64,000 nucleotides of DNA from Nitrosospira sp. (lineage in GTDB: Bacteria; Pseudomonadota; Gammaproteobacteria; Burkholderiales; Nitrosomonadaceae): the NCBI GenBank assembly GCA_026399575.1, contig JAPLQS010000059.1, positions 1 to 64,000 of the forward strand. The letters are read 5' to 3'. The notes beneath the pieces were generated by a model that did not search any database, was not told the origin of the DNA, and saw only the letters and a list, made by a program, of their open reading frames with translations. This document shows, piece after piece, positions 1 through 6,817 of this stretch. Position 1 is the stretch's first letter. The number at the start of each line of letters is the position of its first letter. A program made the position numbers and the translations under genes.

Positions 1-685
1 GTCGGTGCACCGGGCAAGGCAGGGGTTCGTGAAGGCGAGAACCGCTCAGTCGAACCAAATACGGGGATTGCTCTCAGAGTTCGGGATTGTGATACCACAG
101 GGGATCCACTCGATCATGAAGCAGATGCCGGAGATTCTGGAAGATGGTGAGAACAGGTTGCCTGGCATGATGCGAAACCTGCTCGAACGGCTGACGGAGA
201 ATCTGAAGGAGATGGATCGTCAGGTGGATGAACTGGAAAAGCAGATCGGGCTGTGGCATCGGGAGAACGAGGCGAGTCGGAGGTTGGCTGAGATAGCGGG
301 CATTGGACCGATCACGGCCAGCGCGATTGTGGCGACCGTGGGTAAGGCCAGGGAATTCAAGAATGGTCGACAGCTAGCTGCATGGATGGGATTGGTGCCC
401 CGGCAGAATTCCAGTGGTGGTAAGCAGAATTTGCTGGGTATCAGCAAGCGCGGTGATACCTACCTCAGAACATTGCTGATCCACGGAGCAAGAGCCGTGA
501 TCCGATTTGCCGAGAACAAGGCAGAGCCAGAGAGCTGGTTGAGAAAGCTGATGGTCAGGCGCAACAAGAACGTAGCGGCGGTTGCACTGGCAAACAAGAA
601 TGCCCGGATCGTGTGGGCGCTTTTGGCCAACGATCGGATATTCCGCTCCAATTACACCCCGGCAGCTGTCGCTGTCGGAATGTAA
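1..685 (+). CDS. IS110-family (IS1111-group) transposase, C-terminal part
   Basis: The reading frame is open to the left window edge, so only the C-terminal part (about 227 residues) is visible. It matches the Transposase_20 region of IS110-family recombinases: an alpha-helical coiled stretch (about residues 55-95) leads into a helix-hairpin-helix-like segment with IAGIGPITASAIVA, then WMGLVPRQNSSGGK and ISKRGDTYLRTLLIHGA, which carries the conserved serine region. The wording of these motifs is closest to the IS1111 subgroup. The N-terminal RuvC-like DEDD domain must lie outside the window. The GTG at base 5 is an internal codon, not the real start. Members of this family move with the help of a structured RNA from the non-coding end of the element and make no long terminal inverted repeats. 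Confidence 0.88.
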   Translation, partial: SVHRARQGFVKARTAQSNQIRGLLSEFGIVIPQGIHSIMKQMPEILEDGENRLPGMMRNLLERLTENLKEMDRQVDELEKQIGLWHRENEASRRLAEIAGIGPITASAIVATVGKAREFKNGRQLAAWMGLVPRQNSSGGKQNLLGISKRGDTYLRTLLIHGARAVIRFAENKAEPESWLRKLMVRRNKNVAAVALANKNARIVWALLANDRIFRSNYTPAAVAVGM

Positions 686-1090
686 TTGAAGCGGTAGAGT
701 AAAACCTGAGTGACAACGAGTTAAGGAGAAATTCCACCGATTGCACAGGCAATCATGAAGTGATGGCAAGACTGGTCAGACCGTGAGTGGCAGAACCTGT
801 ACGTAACACAGCACATAAAGTGCGCCCCCGTGATCAGGAGCTACTCAGCGGATTCCATCAGGGATAGAGGCGATAGCCTCACCAAAAATCCGGATGTATG
901 GCTGCAATCTTTACCTTCGACCCATCATCGATTGAAAGCTTGGCAAAAGTGGGCGTCCATGTATGTTACATGAACGGGGAGAGACAAATCGGAAGATGGG
1001 GTAATTGTGGTTGACGTTTGGGGTGTTTCAATTTTGGAGTGCCTGAAAAATATGAACTTAGAAATAAAAAACTAAGTTATACGACATTCT
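686..1090 (+). mobile_element. Non-coding right end of the IS1111-group element, possible guide-RNA region
   Basis: About 300-400 bases follow the transposase without any credible ORF. IS1111-group elements carry their long non-coding segment downstream of the transposase, where the guide (bridge/seek) RNA is made; the length and position here fit that layout. The exact right boundary cannot be set because the left end is outside the window and these elements lack clear terminal repeats. It probably lies between about 1000 and 1090, before a half attC-like sequence. Confidence 0.45.
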
Positions 1091-1094
1091 GCAC

Positions 1095-1134
1095 CAGATT
1101 ATGCGTCAATTTTGACGTCTAATTTACGTTAGAT
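1095..1134 (+). other. Possible right half of an attC site
   Basis: A small inverted repeat (GCGTCAA / TTGACG) followed by TCTAATTTACGTTAGAT resembles the L-prime/R-prime half of an integron attC site. The last seven bases (1128-1134, GTTAGAT) fit the GTTRRRY core exactly. No matching R-double-prime half (RYYYAAC) is found to the left, which would be expected if the IS1111-group element had split the site. This is an inference from pattern only. Confidence 0.35.
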
Positions 1135-1299
1135 TTTTGATTCACTTTGTACACCGAGCAGTACCGCGCTGGCCTTGATGCTTTCAATCTTGGCTGCCGC
1201 GTCTTCCGGGCTTTCGGCATAAAAGTCGAGCGCCCATTTTTTGCCGTTATGCTCGTATTCGGCTACACATTCTAGGTTTGCTTCGTTTGCTTTACTCAT
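1129..1299 (-). CDS. Small hypothetical protein, 56 aa
   Basis: This short minus-strand frame starts with ATG at 1299 and ends with a TAA that overlaps the GTTAGAT core at 1128-1134. The product begins MSKANEANLECVAEYEHNGK and continues with an alternating pattern ending near an Ala-Glu-rich helix (SPEDAAAKIESIKA), which reads like a real alpha/beta mini-protein. The Shine-Dalgarno site is weak, and only 11 bases separate its start from the divergent DUF1508 gene. Function unknown. It appears to sit in the same gene cassette as the DUF1508 gene, in the opposite direction. Confidence 0.42.
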   Translation of the reverse strand: MSKANEANLECVAEYEHNGKKWALDFYAESPEDAAAKIESIKASAVLLGVQSESKI

Positions 1300-1310
1300 A
1301 GGAGATCACC

Positions 1311-1493
1311 ATGTATTTTCAAATTTATCAGGAAGGTCAAGGTTTAATATCTATCCAATGGCGGTGGAGGCTGAGGGCGGCTAATCACGAAATCATCGCA
1401 AGTGGCGAGGGCTACAATAACAAGCAAGATTGTATTCACGCAGTCAATCTCCTTAAAAATACAAATGCGGCTACTCCGGTCAAAGAAATCTAA
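1311..1493 (+). CDS. DUF1508 (YegP-like) small protein, cassette-borne
   Basis: The 60-residue product carries one copy of the DUF1508/YegP repeat: an N-terminal FQIYQ strand, then WRWRLRAANHEIIASGEGYN and a cysteine-containing helix (KQDCIHAVNLLK). DUF1508 proteins usually hold one or two such repeats and have no firmly known biochemical role. A strong AGGAG lies seven bases before the ATG. The stop codon is embedded in the ATCTAAC core that begins the next attC-like site, the usual arrangement of an integron gene cassette. Confidence 0.75.
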   Translation: MYFQIYQEGQGLISIQWRWRLRAANHEIIASGEGYNNKQDCIHAVNLLKNTNAATPVKEI

Positions 1494-1577
1494 CCCGGCG
1501 CTCAACTCGGACGGCGAGGAAGCGGAGTTTTTCCGTCCCTCCCTTTGTCCGCGCCGCCGGTTAGCTCTACGTTAGAA
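1488..1577 (+). other. attC-like cassette recombination site 1
   Basis: The site begins with ATCTAAC (1488-1494), fitting RYYYAAC, and ends with GTTAGAA (1571-1577). Between them CTCAACTCGGACGG and CCGCCGGTTAGCTCTAC take the places of the L-double-prime and L-prime boxes and can form an imperfect stem (CTAACC-GGCG with CGCC-GGTTAG). The spacing matches well-known attC sites such as that of aadA1. The last base of the terminal core departs from GTTRRRY. Confidence 0.7.
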
Positions 1578-1591
1578 CCCGCAGGAGAGGT

Positions 1592-2107
1592 ATGCCGAAC
1601 ATTCCCGTCCCAGATTTTGATGATCCGAAGGAGGTTTACGCCTTTTTCGGCTTGGCGATGTTCAACGCTAACCTCGTCGAGACCAGCCTCATTAATCTGG
1701 CAGTGGTGTTACACCTCGATAAAGTCGGAGTAATTACCAGGGAGGTCTTCGAGGCTACCTTCGGAGACATGGAATCAAAGACGCTAGGGCAGCTCCTGAA
1801 AGCAACGCGTACATTGGCATCTGTTCCGTCTGAGCTTGAGCCAGCTCTTAGGGAAACCTTGGCAAAGAGGAACCATCTCGCACACAACTTCTTTCGAGAG
1901 AATGCCGAAGAGATTATTCATCCTTCCGGTAAGCGGGAAATGATCGAGGAGCTGTATTCTATGATTGAGCTGTTTAAGCGCGCTGATGAGCTAGTCACTC
2001 CCGTATACATGTCTCTCTGGGAGAAATATGGGGTCACCGAAAGTTTCATACAGGCTGAGTTGGCACAAGCCTATTCAGAAAACGAGTCCAAGCGTGGCGG
2101 GCCCTAA
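1592..2107 (+). CDS. HEPN-like hypothetical protein in a gene cassette
   Basis: The 171-residue product is predicted almost all alpha-helical, soluble and without a signal peptide. Around residues 90-101 it has LAKRNHLAHNFF; Arg93 and His98 form an R-x4-H motif as found in HEPN-domain ribonucleases and nucleotidyltransferase partners. The surrounding charged and hydrophobic pattern also fits such families. Many HEPN proteins act as toxins or in phage defence, but others are inactive, so a toxin role is only a possibility. A good ribosome binding site (GGAGAGGT) precedes the ATG. The gene lies alone between two attC-like sites, with its stop in the core of the second. Confidence 0.62.
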   Translation: MPNIPVPDFDDPKEVYAFFGLAMFNANLVETSLINLAVVLHLDKVGVITREVFEATFGDMESKTLGQLLKATRTLASVPSELEPALRETLAKRNHLAHNFFRENAEEIIHPSGKREMIEELYSMIELFKRADELVTPVYMSLWEKYGVTESFIQAELAQAYSENESKRGGP

Positions 2108-2165
2108 CCATTCGCTGCAGGCGCGACGGCCCTGATGGGCCGCGGCCTGAGCTAAAACGTTGGAC
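2102..2165 (+). other. attC-like cassette recombination site 2
   Basis: This 64-base site begins CCCTAACCATTCG and ends with GTTGGAC (2159-2165), a perfect GTTRRRY core. The interior holds a strong inverted repeat (GCGACGGCCC / GGGCCGCGGCC), as in attC hairpins. The opening TAACnATTCGnT is typical of 59-base elements. It overlaps the stop codon of the upstream cassette gene. Confidence 0.75.
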
Positions 2166-2190
2166 ATTTCGTTAGCAACGGGGAAAGTAT

Positions 2191-2619
2191 ATGCACAAAA
2201 TAAGCATAGCAATTATTCTCATGTCATGTACGTTTCTGGCACAAGCTCAGGAGTCAGACGCAGTTTTTCTAGGGACATCCTCTGATGTTTCAGTTTATGT
2301 CTACCCTAATACCGTGAAAATAATAAGCACGGGATTAGTTCAGGCGTGGTCTTTATATGACATGAGCTCACGGCAATTTGTAAACAATGTTTATCTTCAT
2401 TCCGTCAAATCGCTCAATGTGGTTGATTGTCGAAATCAAAGAATTGGCATTCTCAATGATATTTATTATGCAAAGCGAGGTGGAAAGGGGGAGGTAGTCT
2501 GGAATGGTGCCGTTGAAATGTCCGCAATAAAATGGCAATACATTGCCCCTAAGAGCATGAGCGAATTAAAATTTGATTTTATTTGCGACCTAGTAAAAGC
2601 AAAGAGGGGTGGGGCTTGA
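2191..2619 (+). CDS. Exported protein resembling surface-adhesin E (Adhesin_E) family, cassette-borne
   Basis: The 142-residue product begins with a signal peptide (MHKISIAIILMSCTFLAQAQ). The mature part has the pattern of small Adhesin_E-like periplasmic or surface proteins: an early aromatic strand, a cysteine after a Ser-Val-Lys-Ser-Leu segment (VVDCRNQR), a YYAKRGGKGEVVW turn, a tryptophan followed by IAPKSMSE, and a late cysteine. The two cysteines probably form a disulphide. A purine-rich GGGGAAAG lies before the ATG. The gene occupies its own cassette between attC-like sites 2 and 3. The family assignment is by pattern and moderately sure; no function is known. Confidence 0.6.
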   Translation: MHKISIAIILMSCTFLAQAQESDAVFLGTSSDVSVYVYPNTVKIISTGLVQAWSLYDMSSRQFVNNVYLHSVKSLNVVDCRNQRIGILNDIYYAKRGGKGEVVWNGAVEMSAIKWQYIAPKSMSELKFDFICDLVKAKRGGA

Positions 2620-2632
2620 TATATCGTTTTTT

Positions 2633-2695
2633 GCCCAACCCGGCAGTCAAGCGGGACTGCGCAAAAGCGCACAGCCCTTTGCCGCACGATAATCA
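2633..2695 (+). other. Degenerate attC-like site 3, end of the cassette run
   Basis: The left half is well kept: GCCCAAC (2633-2639) fits RYYYAAC, and CGGCAGTCAAGCGGGACTGC follows at the right spacing. A hairpin (CTGCGC-aaaa-GCGCA) forms the centre. The right half decays to CACGATAATC, with no GTTRRRY core, so this site is probably inactive and closes the array. Confidence 0.6.
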
Positions 2696-2752
2696 AGCAG
2701 AATAGTCAGCTTCCAGTTACCAGATTTGCCTGAACTGGCGAGCCAAACAAAT

Positions 2753-2785
2753 AAAGGGTTAGCGGAAATTGCTAATCCTTTTGTC
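2753..2785. terminator. Stem-loop terminator-like sequence
   Basis: AAAGGGTTAGC and GCTAATCCTTT form an 11-base stem with one G-T wobble around a GGAAATT loop, followed by TTGTCTTTC. It lies downstream of the cassettes and could stop transcription from either side. Confidence 0.5.
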
Positions 2786-2898
2786 TTTCTGAACGTGACT
2801 AAAACTTCAGAATCTATTCGTGCCGATTGCCGACTGTCAGAAACCGCGAGATGATTTTGTTTCGCTGAAACTAATAGTTGGCTCTTTTTATGGAATAC

Positions 2899-4219
2899 CA
2901 GTAGTGTCCGGCAATTTAGTTGAATAGATTCAGTTGGTTGTTGTTTTGCTGTGTGGTCATTTGCATCTCCGTGTTTTTAAGTAATTGATCGAGCGTCGTT
3001 TTCTCGAAAAGAGTCAGGCTCAGGATTTGTAGAATTGTGTAAAGCGAAACCTCGGTATTGAGCCGCTTTTTCACGATGGCGACCAAGACGTAGACCGTGA
3101 TGGCGATCCAGATTTGTGTCTTGACTGCATTCTCGGTAGTGCCGTAGAACCGCTTGATACGAAGATGCTGTTTGATCCACTTGAAGAATAGCTCGACCTG
3201 CCAGCGGCAACGATAAAGCTGAGCGATGGTTAGCGCAGGCAAGTCGAAGTTGTTGGTTAGAAATACCAGCTCCTTGTCGTGTTCGGTATCGTAGAACTTG
3301 ATGCGTCGCAGGTGCTGCGGGTAATCCTTGCTGGCCTTGGGAGCGGTCAACGCAATGGTCTGATCGCAGCGCAGTCCCGTGGATTTGTCTACGGAACGAG
3401 AGTAGACGCGGCGAAAGAGCAGATTGGATTTGGCTCGCGTTACAAAAAACGCCTGCGCTTGATGCATGACGAACCAGCGAGCGAAGTCGGTGAAGCCACG
3501 ATCCATGATGTAAAAGCTGCCGGCTTCGGGTACCAAGATATCGAGCACATTGACCTCGTGCATCTTGCCGTCGCTGATGTGGATGAAGGTTGGAATATTG
3601 CCGCGCAGGTCGAGCAGCGTATGCATCTTGACGGCAGCTTTGGTCTGACGAAAGCGCGCCCAGGGGAAGACGCTCAAGCACAGGTCGATGGTCGTGGTAT
3701 CGAGTGCGTAGACCGTCTGTTCCAGCTCCACCGCAAAGTGGTCGCTGGCGTAAAGTGTTCTGGCAGTCTGGATTAGGCTCATCGCGAAATCCGCATAGAT
3801 GCGACAGTCTCGCTGCTCGTTGGCATCGGCCAGGGTGCTCTTGGCGATGTTGCCGCGTATACCCAAGTGATAGAGCTTGGCTTGGTGAGCGCGCAGACAG
3901 GTTTCGATGTCGCGCAGACTTTCGCGGTAAGTTAGTTGTGCGAAGGCCATGCAGAGAAATTGATCGAGATGTGAAAAAATCTTGGTGGGATATTTGGAAG
4001 GGTAACGCTGCACACAGCGACGGAATGTGTGAAGGGGTAAATACTCCATGAGTTGTGCGAACACCAATTTGCCTGAATGCATAATGAGAAACCGCGCGGG
4101 GAAACCCCCAGTTTCGCAAAAAATTCACATTCAAATCGGTGACACCCCTAAACACACTATTTCCTATTCCAGATCAACCTGTTATATAACCATCTGGGCA
4201 AAATTGCCGGACACTACTG
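2899..4219 (-). mobile_element. Complete IS4-family insertion sequence
   Basis: Perfect 19-bp terminal inverted repeats (CAGTAGTGTCCGGCAATTT at 2899-2917 and its complement at 4201-4219) bound a 1321-bp element with one transposase gene. No flanking direct repeat is obvious. The element sits at the 3' end of the DUF1294 gene on the same strand. Confidence 0.92.
2916..4082 (-). CDS. IS4-family transposase with DUF4372 N-terminal domain
   Basis: The 388-residue protein starts with a DUF4372-type helical domain (about residues 5-75, MEYLPLHTFRRCVQRYPSKY). It continues with the IS4 DDE catalytic core: first Asp in YALDTTTIDLCLSVFPWA, second in FYIMDRGFTDFARWF, and the glutamate in the YREK signature YRCRWQVELFFKWIKQHL. 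All catalytic residues are present and the length is normal, so the enzyme is probably active. The stop codon overlaps the terminal inverted repeat. The start ATG at 4082 has only a weak ribosome binding site. Confidence 0.92.
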   Translation of the reverse strand: MHSGKLVFAQLMEYLPLHTFRRCVQRYPSKYPTKIFSHLDQFLCMAFAQLTYRESLRDIETCLRAHQAKLYHLGIRGNIAKSTLADANEQRDCRIYADFAMSLIQTARTLYASDHFAVELEQTVYALDTTTIDLCLSVFPWARFRQTKAAVKMHTLLDLRGNIPTFIHISDGKMHEVNVLDILVPEAGSFYIMDRGFTDFARWFVMHQAQAFFVTRAKSNLLFRRVYSRSVDKSTGLRCDQTIALTAPKASKDYPQHLRRIKFYDTEHDKELVFLTNNFDLPALTIAQLYRCRWQVELFFKWIKQHLRIKRFYGTTENAVKTQIWIAITVYVLVAIVKKRLNTEVSLYTILQILSLTLFEKTTLDQLLKNTEMQMTTQQNNNQLNLFN

Positions 4220-4754
4220 AAACTGTTATCCAGAACTTGGACTGAAAAGCCGCTTTCTTCGATTTGTGGTGAAACATCCTCTGTGCAACGAGTGCGCCAG
4301 GCCAGCCGCCAACTAAGCCAAGTAGATGCAACCTATCCTCGCTCGTTCTCCAACGATTTTGGAAAGCAGCAGCTTTATCGAAGGCGTAGACCATGAAGGT
4401 AGTAGTGCTTGCCAAGGCGTAAAGAAGGGGCACGACAAATGACAGCTTGCCAATAACAGATATGATTACGACAAAGCAGCAAAAAAGTATCGCAAAGATT
4501 GCCCCAACGGATTTGTTGCCTGCAGATATAGATGAAGGGGTTGGATCGCCAACAAACTTGACGTTCTCCGCCTGAAGACGGTGCTGCTGGTCTGTTGTCA
4601 ATTCATATGTGATTAAGTCGCTTTCGGTAGGACGGCGACGGTTATTTGAGAAAGCCTTAATATGAACAAATGCCTTATCGCCACCGCCATTTGGCGTGAC
4701 AAATCCGAAGCCTTTGTCATCATTCCAATTTATGATTCGTCCTTGGTAGCGCAT
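4182..4754 (-). CDS. Cold-shock domain plus DUF1294 membrane protein, 3' end replaced by IS sequence
   Basis: From MRYQGR the product has an OB-fold cold-shock domain (about residues 1-67, with NWNDDKGFGFVTP and AFVHIKAF, the RNP1 and RNP2 motifs). Two hydrophobic segments (about 78-125) and the DUF1294 motif (YAFDKAAAFQNRWRTSEDRL, then LGLVGGWPGALVAQ) follow. The last 11-12 residues, after FWITV, are read from the inverted repeat of the IS4 element, so the native C-terminus has been replaced. Joining the flanks suggests that only a few native residues were lost, and the protein may still work. The ATG at 4754 fits the domain start better than the TTG at 4775. A c-di-GMP-I riboswitch and promoter lie upstream. 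The molecular role of this family is unknown; RNA binding at the membrane is an inference from its domains. Confidence 0.85.
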   Translation of the reverse strand: MRYQGRIINWNDDKGFGFVTPNGGGDKAFVHIKAFSNNRRRPTESDLITYELTTDQQHRLQAENVKFVGDPTPSSISAGNKSVGAIFAILFCCFVVIISVIGKLSFVVPLLYALASTTTFMVYAFDKAAAFQNRWRTSEDRLHLLGLVGGWPGALVAQRMFHHKSKKAAFQSKFWITVSVVSGNFAQMVI

Positions 4755-4875
4755 ATTCTGATTAATGTAGGGCAAAGCTTCTCAGGAACTGACAGGCGCG
4801 CCTTTTCACGGCGTTACCGTACTCGATGTCTGGGGCTGCAGGAGGGGCAAGCGATTCTGCACATGGACGAATATC

Positions 4876-4957
4876 TACATGGCAGTCCCGCTACCCTAGT
4901 TTCCCTTAGGCCGGTGACTTTGCGCCCTTACCTTTCAGTAAGTTTGCCGAGTATGTA
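4876..4957 (-). promoter_or_regulatory. c-di-GMP-I (GEMM-I) riboswitch aptamer, copy 1
   Basis: On the minus strand the RNA reads CUCGGCAAAC, a GAAA-capped P2 hairpin (CUUAC-UGAAAG-GUAAG), GGCGCAAAGUCACCGGCCU and AGGGUAGCGGGACUGCC. These are the conserved landmarks of the GEMM-I class: GGCAAAC, the CGCAAAG turn, the tetraloop receptor with GGCCU, and GGUAGCGGG. The GGCA/UGCC ends pair as P1. It lies about 120 bases before the CSD-DUF1294 start, so it should make that gene respond to c-di-GMP. Confidence 0.88.
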
Positions 4958-4958
4958 C

Positions 4959-4987
4959 AGGCTATTTGGTTCTTCCGATTAAGTCAA
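4959..4987 (-). promoter_or_regulatory. Promoter for riboswitch copy 1
   Basis: TTGACT (-35, complement of 4982-4987) and TAGCCT (-10, complement of 4959-4964) are 17 bases apart. They place the start of transcription just before the aptamer. The same arrangement is conserved before riboswitch copy 2, which supports it. Confidence 0.6.
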
Positions 4988-5087
4988 TCAATCTTCCACG
5001 GCATAGCGGCCATTGGATGAGCCGATACAAACCACTCACCTGTGACCCAAAGGCAATTTATATATCACGGAATAATCACAATAAAAT

Positions 5088-5125
5088 CACAATAACGTCA
5101 TGAGAGTGACACGATAATGTCATGA
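5088..5125. repeat. Two 16-bp direct repeats spaced 22 bp
   Basis: CACAATAACGTCATGA (5088-5103) and CACGATAATGTCATGA (5110-5125) differ at two positions and are 22 bp apart start to start, two helical turns. They lie about 95 bp before the diguanylate cyclase gene and about 100 bp from the divergent riboswitch promoter, so they may bind a regulator. The rest of 4988-5220 shows no gene. Confidence 0.4.
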
Positions 5126-5220
5126 ACGATCAACACTACAGTCTTATAATTAGGGCCTGTCAGTGGATTTTTACCCAACGAGTGCTGGCATCAGAACCCT
5201 AAATATAGCGCACAAGCAAA

Positions 5221-6507
5221 ATGAGAAAGAACGAAGAGTATTATCGCAAGCTCATAGCCACAGTGCCCGGTGCGGTATATGAGTTCTGCATTGATGCTGC
5301 TGGCAATCGTTCCCTACCCTTCATCAGTGAGGGTATCACTGATCTGATAGGACTTTCGCCTGCTGAGTGCATGGCCGACGTCGAAGTTATATTCCAGCAA
5401 ATACCAGCCACCGCGCTGCCGGCAATGGAGGAATCCATCCGTCACTCCCTGCAGAATTTATCTTTCTGGCTCCATGACTTCCCCATCCGCTCGACGACTA
5501 GTGAAGATAAATGGCTGCGTGGTCGTTCCATGCCGCAGCGAAAAGAGAATGGATCTACTTGTTGGCATGGAGTACTGGTCGATATTACGCCACAAGAACA
5601 AAGCAAGATCGCAGTGCGCAATAGCGAGGAGCGACTCCAGTTAGCGATGGAAACTGCACACATGGGTGCTTGGGACTGGAATATCGTAACAAATGCAGTA
5701 AGTTACTCGCATACCCTTGGCCCACTGTTTGGTCTGTCCTCCGGAGCTCAGCATGCCACGGTGGAGGAATTCATACAGGCGGTTCATCCCGAGGATCGAG
5801 ACCGGGTTACCCATGCGATTTCTCTGTCCCTGAAAGCCGATGTGGGATTCTATGAGGAATACCGGACCGTCTGGCCCGATGAAACTGTCCACTGGCTGGG
5901 CGACCGAGGAAAGATTTACCGTGACCAGACCGGCAAGCCGGTACGCATGATTGGTGTCGTCATTGATGTCAGCGAGCGTAGACAAACAGAGCATCACATG
6001 ATGAAACTGGCGACCCATGACATGCTGACCGGCTTACCCAATCGATATTTACTGCAGGATCGCATTACACAGGCACTGGCCCATGACCGCCGCAGCCAGG
6101 AACAGGCAGCGGTGCTGTTTATTGATTTGGATCATTTCAAGGCTATCAATGATGCACTGGGGCATAATGCGGGCGATCTGCTGCTGAAGGAAGTGGCAGC
6201 AAGACTTTCCGCCACCATCCGGAGCGAAGACACGGCGGCACGCCACGGTGGAGACGAATTTATCGTGCTGTTGCCGAATATCACTGGCTCCCAGGATGCG
6301 GCCGCGGTGGCACAAAAGATACTGGACGAACTGATCCGACCTTTTCGGATTTATGAAGAAGAATTGCACATTGGCGGCAGCATCGGCATCGCCCTGTTTC
6401 CGGATGATGGTGACGATGTGGAAACATTGTTAAAAAATAGCGATGACGCCATGTACCATGCCAAAAAGAACGGTCGGAATGGCTACCAGTTCTTTGTACA
6501 TCCGTGA
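5221..6507 (+). CDS. PAS-PAS-GGDEF diguanylate cyclase
   Basis: This 428-residue protein makes c-di-GMP from two GTP. Two PAS sensor domains (about residues 1-125 and 135-255, the second of the PAS_3 type with a PAC segment GKPVRMIGVVIDVSERR) precede a GGDEF domain (about 265-425). The active-site loop RHGGDEF is intact, and the RSED motif five residues before it fits the inhibitory I-site, so product feedback is expected. There is no transmembrane segment, so it should be cytosolic. An in-frame TAG at 5206 limits the start to 5221. Its catalytic domain is very similar to that of the GGDEF-EAL protein encoded convergently downstream, pointing to a duplication. Confidence 0.92.
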   Translation: MRKNEEYYRKLIATVPGAVYEFCIDAAGNRSLPFISEGITDLIGLSPAECMADVEVIFQQIPATALPAMEESIRHSLQNLSFWLHDFPIRSTTSEDKWLRGRSMPQRKENGSTCWHGVLVDITPQEQSKIAVRNSEERLQLAMETAHMGAWDWNIVTNAVSYSHTLGPLFGLSSGAQHATVEEFIQAVHPEDRDRVTHAISLSLKADVGFYEEYRTVWPDETVHWLGDRGKIYRDQTGKPVRMIGVVIDVSERRQTEHHMMKLATHDMLTGLPNRYLLQDRITQALAHDRRSQEQAAVLFIDLDHFKAINDALGHNAGDLLLKEVAARLSATIRSEDTAARHGGDEFIVLLPNITGSQDAAAVAQKILDELIRPFRIYEEELHIGGSIGIALFPDDGDDVETLLKNSDDAMYHAKKNGRNGYQFFVHP

Positions 6508-6817
6508 TGAGCATTGAATCATTTCTGACTCACCAGGGTTCCTGTTTTGGTGGACAGGTGAAGCGGCCTGTGGCGCAACTCAGACACAGATCGTTTGATT
6601 CGGAAACGCGACAAAACTGACGAGTGTTGGCGAGTATTAACGAGAGTCGTCTTCAATAATTATTGGAAAAATAATTAGTTGCACAAATTGTTAATCCGCA
6701 GACCCCAAGTCTGAACCCTGATTGCAAAGCCAATTGGGTATAAATCTAGACACCCTTTCACGAGTGCTTGGTTTTATTTCTGCCACAGCATTGCCAACAC
6801 CGTGTATTCAATTCAGG
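6508..6817. other. Gene-free gap between convergent genes
   Basis: These 310 bases separate the convergent 3' ends of two c-di-GMP enzyme genes. They are AT-rich near 6650-6690. No ORF with a ribosome binding site, no clear terminator with a T-run and no RNA gene were found. Confidence 0.5.

Noticed and set aside
2977-4155. 392-aa minus-strand frame overlapping the IS4 transposase
   Set aside because: It reads the transposase gene in another frame, with low-complexity Arg/Ser/His-rich text and no IS4 motifs.
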